NCBI RefSeq assembly: GCF_000424685.1
Contig: NZ_AUKJ01000005.1
Coordinates: 1-64,000, forward strand
Source of the DNA: Methylococcus capsulatus str. Texas = ATCC 19069
Lineage (GTDB): Bacteria > Pseudomonadota > Gammaproteobacteria > Methylococcales > Methylococcaceae
Direction: 5' to 3'
Length of the DNA: 64,000 nt
In this document: one piece after another, positions 18,037 through 28,327 of the stretch
Numbering within the stretch: position 1 is the first letter of the stretch
How the letters are laid out: every line of letters starts with the position of its first letter
Program-made: the position numbers and the translations under genes
The notes under the pieces: model-generated
The model's database searches: none
The model's input: only the letters and a program-made list of their open reading frames with translations
What the model was told of the DNA's origin: nothing

Positions 18037-18776
18037 ATGTCGAAACTGCCGAAGCTGAGCCTGGCCGCCTTGCTGCTGTTCTTTGCCCTGGCCGGCAGGA
18101 CCGAGCAATTGCGGATGGTGGCGGACGAGTGGCCACCCTATGTCGATCCGACCGCCGCGGGGGGAGGTCTGGCCATCGACCTGGTGTCCGCGGTGTTTTC
18201 CCGCGCCGGCTACACCACCCAGCTCACCGTGGACGACTGGTCACGCGATTTGGAAGGTGCCAACATCGGCGTCTACGACGTGGTCGCGAACATCTGGTAC
18301 ACCGACGAACGTGCCCGGTATCTCGACTACAGCGATCCTTACCTCGTCAACGATGTCCGCTTCGTCAAGCGCAAATGGACCGACATCGAATTCGAGGACT
18401 ACGGCGACATCCGGGGCCTGCGGATCGGCATGGTGAAGAACTACGGCTACCCTTCGGGTTTTCTCCGCGCCGGTGGGCTGCTGAAGATCGCCAACGATAC
18501 CCTGGTCGAGGCCCTGACCGAACTGGTGGAGGGCCAATGCGATCTGGTGATCGACGACAAGCACGTACTGGAATACACGGCGAAGAGATACCTGCCCGAG
18601 AGCGAGAGCCGCCTGGAATTCCTGCCGCGGCCGGTCGGCCTGGAGCAGCTGCACATCGCCGTCAGCCGCGCCAACCCCAATCACGCCCGGATCGTCGACG
18701 ACTTCAACCGGGCGCTCAAGGCGATGAAGAATGACGGCAGCTACGGCCGGATTCTGGATGCCCACAACTACAGGCC

Positions 18777-18780
<4 letters not shown>
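18037..18780 (+). CDS. Periplasmic solute-binding protein (family 3)
   Basis: The 247-residue product has an N-terminal signal peptide (LSLAALLLFFALAGRTEQ). An SBP_bac_3-type domain follows: LRMVADEWPPYVDP, DLVSAVFSRAGY, YDVVANIWYTDERARYLDYSDPY and the LVEALTELVEGQCDLVIDD lobe. Such proteins bind small polar ligands, often amino acids, for ABC import or sensing. AGGAGGGA lies 8 bases before ATG 18037, which decides the start. No permease or ATPase gene is adjacent, so the ligand and partner are unknown. It ends convergently, overlapping the glutathione peroxidase stop by four bases. Confidence 0.85.
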
Positions 18781-19271
<491 letters not shown>

Positions 19272-19309
19272 GTCTTTGAATCCCGTCGCAAGATGAGAGA
19301 CGAGCGGCA

Positions 19310-20662
19310 TCAGCTGATGACCAGACGGTTGCGCCCGTCTGATTTCGCGGCGTAGAGCGCCTTGTCGGCCCGATCGACCAGGGCGGTTTCGTCTTCCACG
19401 TCGGTGTCCGGGTACGCGGCCGCCCCGATGCTTACGGTTACATGCATCGACTGGTCGCCGTCCATCAGCATGAGGTCGTCCACCTGGTGGCGTAGCCGCT
19501 CGCCCACGTATTCGAGGTCGTGCAGGGATGCGGCGGGCAGGACCGCGATGAATTCCTCGCCACCGTAACGGATCAGGACGTCACCCTCGCGCAGCACCGA
19601 ACGCGCGGTCTTGGCGACGCGGGAGAGCACCCGGTCCCCGGCGAGGTGGCCGTAGGTGTCGTTGATCCGCTTGAAATAATCGATGTCGAACATCAGGATG
19701 CCGAGGGGAAGGTTCAGCCGGACCGCACGCCGGAACTCCTCCCGCAGCCGGGCCATGCCGAACCGGCGGTTGTAGGCGCCGGTGAGGGGATCGAGTGCCG
19801 CTAGCGTCTGCAGACGGTCGTACAGGAGCGCGTTGTGCAACGCCAACGCGAGGCCTCTCTCGAACACGTCCAGGCGATTCCGGTCTTCGGCGCTGAAGCC
19901 TTGGCCGCTGGCCAACACGACCGCTCCCAGCACCACTTCCTTGTGCCGCACGGGATCGATGATGACCTCCTTCGGCCGGAACTGCGCCAGCATGCCGTCT
20001 ACCACGAGATCCTCGGGCAGTTGCACCCTGTGGCGGCGCTCGGTGCGCAGCGCGCTGCGGACGCGGTCGTTGTTCGCCAGGGTGTGGGCGCTGCCGATGC
20101 CCTGCGACGCAGCAACCCGGATTTCGCCGTCCACTTCGATCAGGATCGCACCGCCGTCGGCACCGGTATGTTGCAGCAGGAGCGCCAAAGCCTGCTCGGT
20201 GAGCTGATGCACGTCGAGTTCGCTGACCAGCATCTCGGTGAACGTGCGGACCGCCGTTTCGGTTTCGATCGAAAGTGACAGTGCCTGGATCAGTTGGTTG
20301 AAGGCTCGGGCGCCGTCGCCGATTTCATCGTCGGAATCGACTTGGATGGCGCAATGTTCCGGGGTGCATCTTCCGGGCGTGTCGTCCTGCGACATGTCTT
20401 GCAGGCGTTTCGCGACCAGGCCCATCCGTTCCGCCAGCAACCGCAACCGCTCACCGACGACCGAGCGCGCCAGGGCGATGTTCATCGCTCCCACGGCGAA
20501 TCCGGCGGCGATGCAGGTAGCGAAGAACCAGGGCGTCAGCACATACGAGGACGGTATCCCCAGGCTCAATGCGAAGAACGGAAAGATGAGGCCGATCAAC
20601 AGACCGAAGCCGATCATCCAGATCGACAGGTCGACGAAGACTTTGCGGGTCAGTCTGAGCAT
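19310..20662 (-). CDS. Membrane diguanylate cyclase (GAF-GGDEF)
   Basis: The 450-residue protein should make cyclic di-GMP at the inner membrane. Two transmembrane helices (about 9-30 and 40-65) are followed by a HAMP-like stretch, a GAF-like domain (VHQLTEQALALLLQHTGADGG) and a GGDEF domain beginning LAALDPLTGAYNRRF. The active site reads RYGGEEF. An RxxD inhibitory site (REGD) sits exactly five residues before it, so product inhibition is expected. The metal-binding D in MFDIDYFKRIND is present. ATG 20662 is chosen because the longer frame to 20932 overlaps msrQ. Confidence 0.92.
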   Translation of the reverse strand: MLRLTRKVFVDLSIWMIGFGLLIGLIFPFFALSLGIPSSYVLTPWFFATCIAAGFAVGAMNIALARSVVGERLRLLAERMGLVAKRLQDMSQDDTPGRCTPEHCAIQVDSDDEIGDGARAFNQLIQALSLSIETETAVRTFTEMLVSELDVHQLTEQALALLLQHTGADGGAILIEVDGEIRVAASQGIGSAHTLANNDRVRSALRTERRHRVQLPEDLVVDGMLAQFRPKEVIIDPVRHKEVVLGAVVLASGQGFSAEDRNRLDVFERGLALALHNALLYDRLQTLAALDPLTGAYNRRFGMARLREEFRRAVRLNLPLGILMFDIDYFKRINDTYGHLAGDRVLSRVAKTARSVLREGDVLIRYGGEEFIAVLPAASLHDLEYVGERLRHQVDDLMLMDGDQSMHVTVSIGAAAYPDTDVEDETALVDRADKALYAAKSDGRNRLVIS

Positions 20663-20721
20663 CGTGGCGTTTCGGAAGTGGCGCAGCGGCGGCCGGACCG
20701 GTTTGTCGCGGCTCCTGAAGT

Positions 20722-21411
20722 TTAGCCGGCTTCGCGGCGGTCGGACAGCACCGTCGAATTCGAGCCACGCGCGCGGCGCCGCAGCAGGACGATCGCCCGG
20801 AACCCCAGCAGCGCGGTGAGCAGGACGGTGAACCTGAGAGGATCGGAGATGTCCTTCTTCACCAGCCACAGGTAGTGGATCACCCCGCCGATGGCCGAGA
20901 CATAGACCAGCCGGTGCAGGCGCCGCCAGCACTTGCCGCCGAGCCGGCGCACCATCGCGTCGGTGGAGGTGACCGCCAGCGGAATGAGCAACACGAAAGA
21001 AGGAAAACCCACCGTGATGAACGGGCGTTTCGCGATGTCCTTCAGGATCGCCGGCCAGTCGAAGAACTGGTCCAGGACCACATAGCCGGTGAAATGCAGC
21101 AGTCCATAGAAGAATGCGAACAGGCCCAGCATTCGCCGCAAGCGTACCAGCCTGGGCAGCTTCAACACGATGCGCAGGGGTGTGACGGCGAGGGTGATGA
21201 GCAGGAAACTCAAGGTCCAGTAGCCCGTCGTCCGGATGATCTTTTCGATGGGATTGGCGCCCAGGGTGCCGAGTGCGGCGCCGGCGGCAAGTCTTGCCAG
21301 CGGAATGAGGGCCGCGACGAACACGACGGCCTTCGCGGCCCTCGGTGCATTTTCCTCGTGCCGTATCCGCTTCCTTCCCCTAGAAGAACTTCTTGAGGTC
21401 CATGCCGGCAT
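20722..21411 (-). CDS. msrQ: Methionine sulfoxide reductase heme-binding membrane subunit MsrQ
   Basis: MsrQ passes electrons from the respiratory chain to periplasmic MsrP, which repairs oxidised methionines. About 229 residues carry six hydrophobic segments. Heme-ligand histidines are in [35 protein letters not shown], and the family phrase [15 protein letters not shown] is present. The frame begins at ATG 21411, 32 bases inside msrP, and a shorter GTG start near residue 30 is possible. Overlap implies translational coupling with msrP. Confidence 0.9.
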   Translation of the reverse strand: MPAWTSRSSSRGRKRIRHEENAPRAAKAVVFVAALIPLARLAAGAALGTLGANPIEKIIRTTGYWTLSFLLITLAVTPLRIVLKLPRLVRLRRMLGLFAFFYGLLHFTGYVVLDQFFDWPAILKDIAKRPFITVGFPSFVLLIPLAVTSTDAMVRRLGGKCWRRLHRLVYVSAIGGVIHYLWLVKKDISDPLRFTVLLTALLGFRAIVLLRRRARGSNSTVLSDRREAG

Positions 21412-22312
21412 AGAGGTGGGCGACCTGTTCGGCGTAACCGTTGAACATCAGCGTGGGCCGCTTGAAGAATTCCCCGAGCCGGCGTTCCTTCGCCTGGCTC
21501 CAGCGCGGATGGTCCACTTGCGGATTGACGTTGGCATAGAAGCCATATTCGCTGGGCACGGCCCGGGTCCAGGTCGAAACCGGCTGTTGTTCGACGAAGC
21601 GGATGCGGACGATGGATTTGGCGCTCTTGAACCCGTATTTCCAAGGCACCACCACCCGCACCGGGGCGCCGTTCTGGTTCGGCAGCACTTCGCCGTAAAG
21701 CCCGAAGACCAGAAGCGTCAAGGGGTGCATGGCCTCGTCCAGGCGCAGTGCCTCCCGGTAGGGCCAATCCAGCACCGACGACTTCTGGCCGGGCATCCGG
21801 GCCGGGTCGTACAGTGTGATGAACTCGACGAATTTGGCGTTCCCGGTGGGCTCGACGCGCTTGATGAGTTCGGCCAGCGGAAACCCCACCCAAGGCACCA
21901 CCATCGACCAGCCTTCGACGCAGCGCAGGCGGTAGATGCGTTCTTCCAGAGGAGCGAGTTTCAGCAGGTCGTCGACGTCGAACAGCTTGGGTTTTTGCAC
22001 CTCGCCTTCCACGGATACCGTCCAGGGGCGGGTTTTGAGGCTGCCCGCGGTCCGGGACGGCGTTTCCTTGTCCGTTCCGAACTCATAGAAGTTGTTGTAA
22101 TGAGCGACGTCTTCGAAGGGTGTCAGTGCATCCGGCAGGACGTGATCGGTTTTTCGGACCCCCGGCAGTTTCTCGCCCGCACTGAGCCAATGGGGCCAGA
22201 GGGCGGCGGCCGCAGCGCCGGCGGCCGCCTGCATGAAGCGGCGGCGGTCGTGGTACAGGTCCCGCGGCGTGATTTCGGAAGGGGCGATTCTGGGTGAGCT
22301 GGTTTTACGCAT
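21380..22312 (-). CDS. msrP: Methionine sulfoxide reductase molybdopterin subunit MsrP
   Basis: This 310-residue periplasmic molybdoenzyme reduces protein methionine sulfoxide. It has a Tat signal ([19 protein letters not shown]), the oxidoreductase core with molybdenum-ligand Cys in [15 protein letters not shown], and the family ending [18 protein letters not shown] ... [17 protein letters not shown] 22312 ([16 protein letters not shown]) gives the usual length and start. It is the first gene of the msrPQ pair. Confidence 0.94.
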   Translation of the reverse strand: MRKTSSPRIAPSEITPRDLYHDRRRFMQAAAGAAAAALWPHWLSAGEKLPGVRKTDHVLPDALTPFEDVAHYNNFYEFGTDKETPSRTAGSLKTRPWTVSVEGEVQKPKLFDVDDLLKLAPLEERIYRLRCVEGWSMVVPWVGFPLAELIKRVEPTGNAKFVEFITLYDPARMPGQKSSVLDWPYREALRLDEAMHPLTLLVFGLYGEVLPNQNGAPVRVVVPWKYGFKSAKSIVRIRFVEQQPVSTWTRAVPSEYGFYANVNPQVDHPRWSQAKERRLGEFFKRPTLMFNGYAEQVAHLYAGMDLKKFF

Positions 22313-22387
22313 GGCAGTCTCCCGGCTCCAGGGGCGAGTGGTGCCCCGATGGTACTGCATGGGTCACCACGGCTGCGATAACCCGAT

Positions 22388-22813
22388 TCATTCGTTCGAG
22401 CCGCCGTCCTGCCGGTCTTTGTCCCAAGCCCGCCGGAAGGAGGAAAACGCGTCGGAAAACCCTTTCCGGATATGGCTCCAGGCATCCTGCGAGCCGCTCT
22501 TGAAGCGTTCCGCCTGCGTCGCGGTCTGATCGAGCGCCTCCTTCGACGTGTCCCGTGCCGTCTCCTCGACCCGCTGCCATTGTTCGCCGGTCCTGGATTT
22601 CAGTTCGCTGAATCCGTATTTCAGGGCGTCGGCGGCTTCGTTCCCTTTCCGTGAAGAGTAGTCGCCGATCGCCCGGGCGGTTTCCTTCATCTTCTCTCCG
22701 ATGTCCTCGATCGACGGTGATTCCTCAGGGACATCGGCGCCGAAAGCGGGAAAGGACGGCTGCAACGGTAGGATGGCAAGGGCCAGACAGGCGAAACGGA
22801 GAGGGGTTTTCAT
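22388..22813 (-). CDS. Secreted hypothetical protein with coiled-coil character
   Basis: The 141-residue product has a signal peptide (FACLALAILPLQPSFPAFGA). A charged helical region rich in Glu, Lys, Ala and Gln follows (EKMKETARAIGDYS, SELKSRTGEQWQRVEETA, TATQAERFKSG). No known domain was recognised. Its location just upstream of msrPQ on the same strand, with a gap of about 75 bases, could mean joint expression, but no function is suggested. Confidence 0.7.
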   Translation of the reverse strand: MKTPLRFACLALAILPLQPSFPAFGADVPEESPSIEDIGEKMKETARAIGDYSSRKGNEAADALKYGFSELKSRTGEQWQRVEETARDTSKEALDQTATQAERFKSGSQDAWSHIRKGFSDAFSSFRRAWDKDRQDGGSNE

Positions 22814-22849
22814 GAACGTGCGTTCCTCATGGCAGATGTATCGGAATCC

Positions 22850-23395
22850 TCATGCCGACAGGCCGAGTCTCATTCGCAGCCTGCCGGCCAGAATGGGGAA
22901 GGCCGGCACAGAGACCATTCCTGAGCTGTCCACGGCGGTCGCACGTTCCGGCGGCACGAGGTCCGCGGGCGACGGGCTGCGGCGATGAACGAACGAGGGA
23001 ATGCCGCGCACCAGGACGAGCAATGCCGGCAGAATCATGATCTGGAGCGGTGCGAGCGGACTCGTCCACAGGGCGTCGAGATCGAAATGAATGCCGGCCG
23101 TGACGAAGAATATCGGGAACCAGAAAGCCATACCCGATGATTTCCGGCTTGGACCTCCGCACATCACCGCCCGGTCCTTTGCTGGTGAGACCAACGACCA
23201 TGCCCGAGGCAAGTGCGCCCATGACGATGTCCAGCCGAATTTGCCGGCGAAGGTTCCACCAGGTGCGGTGCCTTCGGCCCGACGAGGACGCCCGGAATGA
23301 TCTCCGCGACGACGATGGGTATCCGAGAGCGCCGCCACGGGCGCGAGCATCACCATGAGTGCAATCGGCAAAAGGTCGGTCCCGATGCTTCCCAC
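22850..23395 (-). pseudogene. Cation:proton antiporter (CPA2/Kef-type), collapsed
   Basis: An AGGAGG site precedes GTG 23395 and a short N-terminal piece (IALMVMLAPVAALSD, then shifted VVAEIIPGVLVGPKAPHLVEP) resembles CPA2 transporters. The next recognisable part is from the far half of the family: GALASGMVVGLTSKGPGG, IGYGFLVPD, then in another frame FFVTAGIHFDLDALWTSPL and SADLVPPERATA. The middle membrane core and a segment near the end are missing, with at least two frame changes. It is clearly non-functional. Confidence 0.65.
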
Positions 23396-23684
23396 CCGTT
23401 TCCTCCTGGTGTCTCGTTCGTCGGTCAAGACGGGCCGCGGTGTCCGGCTCCCGGCGATGTCCGTAAGCGCTCGACGGGGCGCGGCGGTCCGTAACCCTAA
23501 CCGATGAAGTCCAGTACGCGCAAAAGGAATGTTAAGATCACGCCAAGTGCGTCCGCTTCCCGGACAAGATACAGTCACCGCACGGTGAGCAGTAGCGGTG
23601 TGCGCAGCAGCGGCGGAAGAGGTTTTTCCAGGCCCCGGCGCTAAGAACAGAGTCTGAATAGCTATCCCAAAACATGGATTCCTT

Positions 23685-24974
23685 ATGTCGAATTTTGCCA
23701 AACTTGAACTGAACGAAAGCGTCGTGGAAGTCCCGGTGATCGAGGGCACCGAGGGAGAGAAAGCGATCGACATCACGAAGCTGCGTGCCCAGACCGGCTA
23801 TATCACGCTCGATCCCGGCTACGGCAATACCGGCTCCTGTCTGTCGGCCATCACCTTCATCGACGGCGAGCAAGGCATCCTGCGCTACCGTGGCATCGAC
23901 ATCGCCGAACTCTGCGAGAAGTCGACCTTCGTCGAGGTGAGCTATCTCTTGATCTACGGCCAGCTGCCCACGGTGGAGCAGTATGCAAGGTTCAAGGAGA
24001 AGATTCATCACCACTCGCTGATCCACGAGGACATGAAGAGCTTCTTCACCTCGTATCCCGGCCATGCCCACCCGATGGCGATCCTCTCCTCCATGGTCTG
24101 CTCGCTCTCGGTCTATCACCCCGAGTTGCTGAAACCGGACCAGACCATCGACGAGCGCGACGAAACCATTTCGAGGCTCCTGTCCAAGGTGCGGGTGCTG
24201 GCCGCCTTCGCCTACAAGCGATCGGTGGGCGAGGCCTTCGTTTATACCCGGCCGGAGCTGGATTACATCTCCAATTTCCTGCATATGATGTTCACCCGGC
24301 CGATGCGCGGCTATGTACCGGACGAGCTGATCCGCAAGGTGCTGGACGTGCTGTTCATCCTCCATGCCGATCACGAGCAGAACTGTTCCACCTCCACGGT
24401 ACGCATGGTGGGGTCGTCCAAGGCCAATCTGTTCGCGGCGATCTCCGCCGGCATCTGCGCGCTGTGGGGGCCGCTCCACGGCGGGGCCAACCAGGCCGTC
24501 ATCGAGATGCTGGAGGAAATCCACCGTGCCGGCGGCTGCTACAAGAAATACATCGAACGGGCCAAGGACAAGAACGATCCGTACCGGCTGATGGGATTCG
24601 GTCACCGGGTATACAAGAGCTACGACCCCCGTGCCCAGATTCTCAAGAAGTATTGTGATGAAGTGCTCAATTATTTGGGTATCGACGATCCCATCCTGGA
24701 AATCGCCAAGGGGTTGGAAGAGGTGGCGCTGACCGATCCCTATTTCATCGAACGCAAGCTCTATCCGAACGTCGACTTCTATTCCGGCATCATCTACCGG
24801 GCGTTGAAGATCCCGACCAACATGTTCACGGTGATGTTCGCGCTCGGCCGGCTGCCGGGCTGGATCGCGCACTGGAAGGAGATGCTGGAGGATCCGGGCA
24901 TGCGGATCGCCCGGCCCCGCCAGATCTACATCGGCGAAAGACAACGTCCCTACGTGCCCATCGCTCAGCGTTGA
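23685..24974 (+). CDS. gltA: Citrate synthase
   Basis: Citrate synthase condenses oxaloacetate and acetyl-CoA in the TCA cycle. The 429-residue length fits the hexameric type II enzyme. Catalytic landmarks are LWGPLHGGANQAV (His), FGHRVYKSYDPRA (His) and ERKLYPNVDFYSGI (Asp), with the family stretch ILHADHEQNCSTSTVR. ATG 23685 begins MSNFAKLELNES; the Shine-Dalgarno is weak (ggatt). The gene is monocistronic, with a long leader and a shared terminator facing htpG. Confidence 0.96.
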   Translation: MSNFAKLELNESVVEVPVIEGTEGEKAIDITKLRAQTGYITLDPGYGNTGSCLSAITFIDGEQGILRYRGIDIAELCEKSTFVEVSYLLIYGQLPTVEQYARFKEKIHHHSLIHEDMKSFFTSYPGHAHPMAILSSMVCSLSVYHPELLKPDQTIDERDETISRLLSKVRVLAAFAYKRSVGEAFVYTRPELDYISNFLHMMFTRPMRGYVPDELIRKVLDVLFILHADHEQNCSTSTVRMVGSSKANLFAAISAGICALWGPLHGGANQAVIEMLEEIHRAGGCYKKYIERAKDKNDPYRLMGFGHRVYKSYDPRAQILKKYCDEVLNYLGIDDPILEIAKGLEEVALTDPYFIERKLYPNVDFYSGIIYRALKIPTNMFTVMFALGRLPGWIAHWKEMLEDPGMRIARPRQIYIGERQRPYVPIAQR

Positions 24975-24979
24975 AGGGG

Positions 24980-25014
24980 GCCCCGCTCCTTCGGCGTTCG
25001 CCGCAGGGCGGGGC
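24980..25014. terminator. Possible bidirectional terminator between gltA and htpG
   Basis: A 7-bp GC stem (gccccgc at 24980-24986, gcggggc at 25008-25014) encloses an inner cggcg / cgccg pair. It sits between convergent gltA and htpG stops. The T-tracts are poor, so efficiency is uncertain. Confidence 0.4.
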
Positions 25015-25025
25015 AGGACGGGATT

Positions 25026-26930
25026 TCAGAGCAGGCTTTGCAACAGACCGTTCAGCTTGTGCACGAACTCTGCCGGGTCGTCGAGCTGGCCGCCCTCGGC
25101 CAGCACGGCCTGGTCGAGCAGCAGCGAGGCGAGATCCTGGAAACGCGTTTGGTCGGCTTCCGTGTTCAGACGCGCGATCAGGCCGTGGTGGGGATTGATC
25201 TCCAGGATCGGCTTGCTGCCGGGAATATTCTGGCCCGCGGATTTCATGATCCGTTCCATGGTCCGGCTCATGCCGTAGGATTCGGAAATCAGACAGGCCG
25301 GTGAATCGGTCAGACGATGGCTGAGGCGGACGTCGTTCACCTTGGCTTCGAGCGCCTTTTTCAGTCGTTCGGTCAGCGGCGCGAATGCCTCCTTCTCGGC
25401 AGCGGCTTCGGCTTTCTCTTCCTCGCCTTCCAGCTTGCCGAGGTCCAGGTCGCCCCGCGCCACCGACTGCAGCGGCTTGCCTTCGTATTCGGTGAGATAG
25501 CTGACCAGCCATTCGTCGATACGGTCGCTCAGCAGTAGCACCTCGATGTCCTTCTTGCGGAAGATTTCCAGGTGCGGACTGTTCCTGGCGGCTCCGAAAC
25601 TCTCGGCCGAGACGAAATAGATCTTGTCCTGGCCTTCCTTCATGCGGGAGACGTATTCGTCCAGGGTGACGGTCTGTTCCTCGCTGTCGGTGTGGGTGGA
25701 ACTGAAGCGCAGCAACTTGGCGAGGCGGTCTTTGTTGGCGAAGTCCTCGATCAGGCCCTCCTTCAGCACCTGACCGAATTCCTTCCAGAACGCCTGGTAC
25801 TTTTCGGGCTCGTTGTTCGCCAGGTCTTCCAGGAGTCCCAGCACCTTCTTTACCGCGCCGCCGCGGATTTTCTCCAGTTGTTTGTTTTCCTGGAGGATTT
25901 CACGCGAAACGTTGAGCGGCAGGCTGTCGGAATCGATCACGCCGCGGACGAAGCGCAGGTAACGCGGCATCAGCTTGTCCGAATCCTCCATGATGAAGAC
26001 TTTACGGACGTACAGCTTGACACCGCGCTTGGAATCGCGGTCCCACAGATCGAACGGCGCGTGCTTGGGGATATAGAGCAGCAGGGTGTACTCGTTGGTG
26101 CCCTCGACCCGGCTGTGGACGCGGGCCAGCGGTTCCTGGAAGTCGTGCGAGACGTGCTTGTAGAACTCGTTGTAGGCTTCGTCGGTGATTTCGTCGCGGT
26201 TCTTGGCCCACAATGCGGAGGCGCTGTTGACCGTTTCCCAGACCTCGGCGGGCGCTTCCTCGCCCTCCTTCGGCTCGCCGGTTTCCCGCTTCATCTCGAT
26301 GGGCAGAGAGATGTGGTCGGAGAACTTGCGGATGATGGCACGGAGCTTCCAGCCGTCCAGGAACTCGTCCTCGCCTTCGCGCAGGTGCAGGGTCACGCGG
26401 GTGCCGCGTTCGGGTCGCGTCAGGGTTTCCAGGGTGTAACTGCCTTCGCCGGACGATTCCCAGCGCGCGCCTTCCTCGGCCGGTACGCCGGCCTTGCGGG
26501 TTTCCAGCACCACTTTGTCGGCCACGATGAATGCGGAATAGAAGCCCACGCCGAACTGGCCGATCAACTGGCTGTCCTTGGCTTCGTCGCCGGTCAGCGA
26601 CTCGAAGAAATGCCGGGTGCCGGAACGGGCGATCGTGCCGATGTTGTGCTGCACTTCCTCGCGCGTCATGCCGATACCGTTATCGCTGATGCTCAGCGTG
26701 CGGGCGGCTTTGTCGAACTCGATCCGCACCCGCAGCCGGCTGTCGCCTTCGTACAGCGCATCGTTGCCCAGCGCACTGAAGCGCAACTTGTCGGCGGCGT
26801 CGGAGGCGTTGGAGATCAGCTCGCGCAGGAAAATTTCCTTGTTGCCGTACAGGGAGTGGATCATGAGGTGAAGCAGTTGTTTGACTTCTGCTTCGAAGCC
26901 CAAAGTGACACGGTTTTCGGCTTCGGTCAT
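25026..26930 (-). CDS. htpG: Chaperone HtpG (Hsp90)
   Basis: HtpG is the cytosolic Hsp90 dimer that helps fold and protect proteins under stress. The 634-residue length is standard. The GHKL ATP-binding motifs are [26 protein letters not shown] and [13 protein letters not shown]. The middle domain contains [16 protein letters not shown] with the catalytic Arg region. A C-terminal dimerisation region ([19 protein letters not shown]) follows. A heat-shock-type promoter candidate lies 55-81 bases upstream. Confidence 0.96.
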   Translation of the reverse strand: MTEAENRVTLGFEAEVKQLLHLMIHSLYGNKEIFLRELISNASDAADKLRFSALGNDALYEGDSRLRVRIEFDKAARTLSISDNGIGMTREEVQHNIGTIARSGTRHFFESLTGDEAKDSQLIGQFGVGFYSAFIVADKVVLETRKAGVPAEEGARWESSGEGSYTLETLTRPERGTRVTLHLREGEDEFLDGWKLRAIIRKFSDHISLPIEMKRETGEPKEGEEAPAEVWETVNSASALWAKNRDEITDEAYNEFYKHVSHDFQEPLARVHSRVEGTNEYTLLLYIPKHAPFDLWDRDSKRGVKLYVRKVFIMEDSDKLMPRYLRFVRGVIDSDSLPLNVSREILQENKQLEKIRGGAVKKVLGLLEDLANNEPEKYQAFWKEFGQVLKEGLIEDFANKDRLAKLLRFSSTHTDSEEQTVTLDEYVSRMKEGQDKIYFVSAESFGAARNSPHLEIFRKKDIEVLLLSDRIDEWLVSYLTEYEGKPLQSVARGDLDLGKLEGEEEKAEAAAEKEAFAPLTERLKKALEAKVNDVRLSHRLTDSPACLISESYGMSRTMERIMKSAGQNIPGSKPILEINPHHGLIARLNTEADQTRFQDLASLLLDQAVLAEGGQLDDPAEFVHKLNGLLQSLL

Positions 26931-26984
26931 GGCGGTGTGCTTCCTTCTGCGGAAATAGGGATGGATGTTTTGGCGCTCACCGAA

Positions 26985-27011
26985 GTGGAGGCGCCCGATC
27001 AGGATTTCAAT
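26985..27011 (-). promoter_or_regulatory. Candidate sigma-32 promoter of htpG
   Basis: On the minus strand TTGAAA (27006-27011) is followed after 13 bases by CCTCCACT (26985-26992). The heat-shock sigma factor prefers CTTGAAA, a 13-15 base spacer and CCCCATNT, so the -35 and spacing fit well and the -10 only partly. Placement 55 bases before the htpG ATG is plausible. Confidence 0.4.
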
Positions 27012-27117
27012 ACCATGACCTTCCCTGGAAAATGGTCTTCCGGCGGTGACGTAGAATCACGCTCACACTTCCGGGAGCGAGCGGATTGACGGTGAGCGCC
27101 CTGCGACACGCGCAGCC

Positions 27118-27237
27118 ATGAAGGCGATGGCGTTCTACCTCCGCGAGCGCCGGCACTCGACTTCGGGCCACGAATCGCCGGAGCGGTTCAGGCGGGACGG
27201 GCCCGCAGCCCGGGATCGGGAAAAACAGGTGGCATGA
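27118..27237 (+). pseudogene. Possible IS3-type transposase C-terminal scrap
   Basis: A 39-codon frame contains AFYLRERRHSTSGHESPERF, which echoes the IS3 OrfB tail FYNRxRRHSTLGYLSPxxFE. Conserved positions are altered and nothing else of an IS remains. The rest of the 358-base gap between htpG and the exchanger gene shows only the htpG promoter candidate. Confidence 0.35.
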
Positions 27238-27288
27238 ACCCCACCGCTCGGAAGACGAAAGACCGAGGAAAGGTCAGTCGGAAGCAGA

Positions 27289-28311
27289 TCACTTGTCGTA
27301 AAGGTAAAGTACGTAGGCGTTGCCCAGGTATACCAGCAGCAGGGCGATACTGACCCAGCCGACGGTTCTGAACAGCCGGGTGCCGGCGCGGTAGAGGAGA
27401 CCCACGATGAATATGCCGGTCATGACCATGGCCGAGAAGGCCGAGAGGGCGTGGACCGACGACACATGCGACAGCAGCGGTCCGGGCAGGTAGGCCAGGT
27501 CGTCAATGGCAAGGATACACAGGTCGAACAGATTGCTGCCCAGCAGGTTGGCGATGGCCATGTCGACAGCCCGGATGCGCACTGCCCCGATCGTGACGCT
27601 CAGTTCCGGCATCGAAGTGGCGGCTGCGACGAACAGGGTGCCGACGAAGCTCTTGTTCCAGCCCATGACTTCGGCCAGCGTCGTGCCGATGGAAGGCAGC
27701 CAGACACCCCCGCCGACGACCACGGCAGCCGCGGCAACATACCACGTCACCGCCCGGCGCAGACGGATGCCGGGATACTGTTCGGTCATGTCTTCCGTGA
27801 AGGCCGCCATTTGCTCGCGTTCATAAAGGAACACGGCGCGCATCGAAAACAGGTACAGCAGGCCGAGCAGCGGAGAGTAAAGTCCGACCCAGCCCAGCGT
27901 CGGAACGATGTGCTTGTCGGCCAGCAGCAGGTTGAGCCCCACCAGGCCGAGCAGGATGATACCGAAGCCCGCCGAGAGCAAATGGCCCTGACTGGCGCGG
28001 CGGTAGACCGATTCGTGGCGGTGCAGGAAATCCAGGGCGACGAGGATGACGAGGTTGAAGACACAGCTTCCCAGCACGTCGCCCGCGGCGATGTCGGGCG
28101 CCCCGGCGGCGGTCACGGCGCTGGCACCGGTGATCAGTTCCGGCAGGGATGTCGCCGTCGCCAGCAGGACGAGACCGATCCAGCTCCCGGACAGACCGGT
28201 TTTTTCTGCGATCACATCGCCGTAACGGGAGAGCCGGTTTCCCGCGACGGCGATGAGCGCGACGCAGAGCAGGAAGTCCGCCCAGGGAATCAGCAGTTCC
28301 GGTGCAGCCAC
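27289..28311 (-). CDS. Calcium/sodium:proton exchanger family (CaCA) membrane protein
   Basis: The 340-residue inner-membrane protein consists of two Na_Ca_ex halves. Each carries the alpha-repeat signature: SWIGLVLLATATSLPELITG near residue 45 and KSFVGTLFVAAATSMPELSV near 225, with GSCVFN and GSNLFD helices after them. About ten hydrophobic segments are visible. It should exchange Ca2+ (or a similar cation) for Na+ or H+. It lies 16 bases downstream of ftsH on the same strand, so co-transcription is likely. Confidence 0.87.
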   Translation of the reverse strand: MAAPELLIPWADFLLCVALIAVAGNRLSRYGDVIAEKTGLSGSWIGLVLLATATSLPELITGASAVTAAGAPDIAAGDVLGSCVFNLVILVALDFLHRHESVYRRASQGHLLSAGFGIILLGLVGLNLLLADKHIVPTLGWVGLYSPLLGLLYLFSMRAVFLYEREQMAAFTEDMTEQYPGIRLRRAVTWYVAAAAVVVGGGVWLPSIGTTLAEVMGWNKSFVGTLFVAAATSMPELSVTIGAVRIRAVDMAIANLLGSNLFDLCILAIDDLAYLPGPLLSHVSSVHALSAFSAMVMTGIFIVGLLYRAGTRLFRTVGWVSIALLLVYLGNAYVLYLYDK

Positions 28312-28327
28312 TCGGCGGCCTTGTTCG

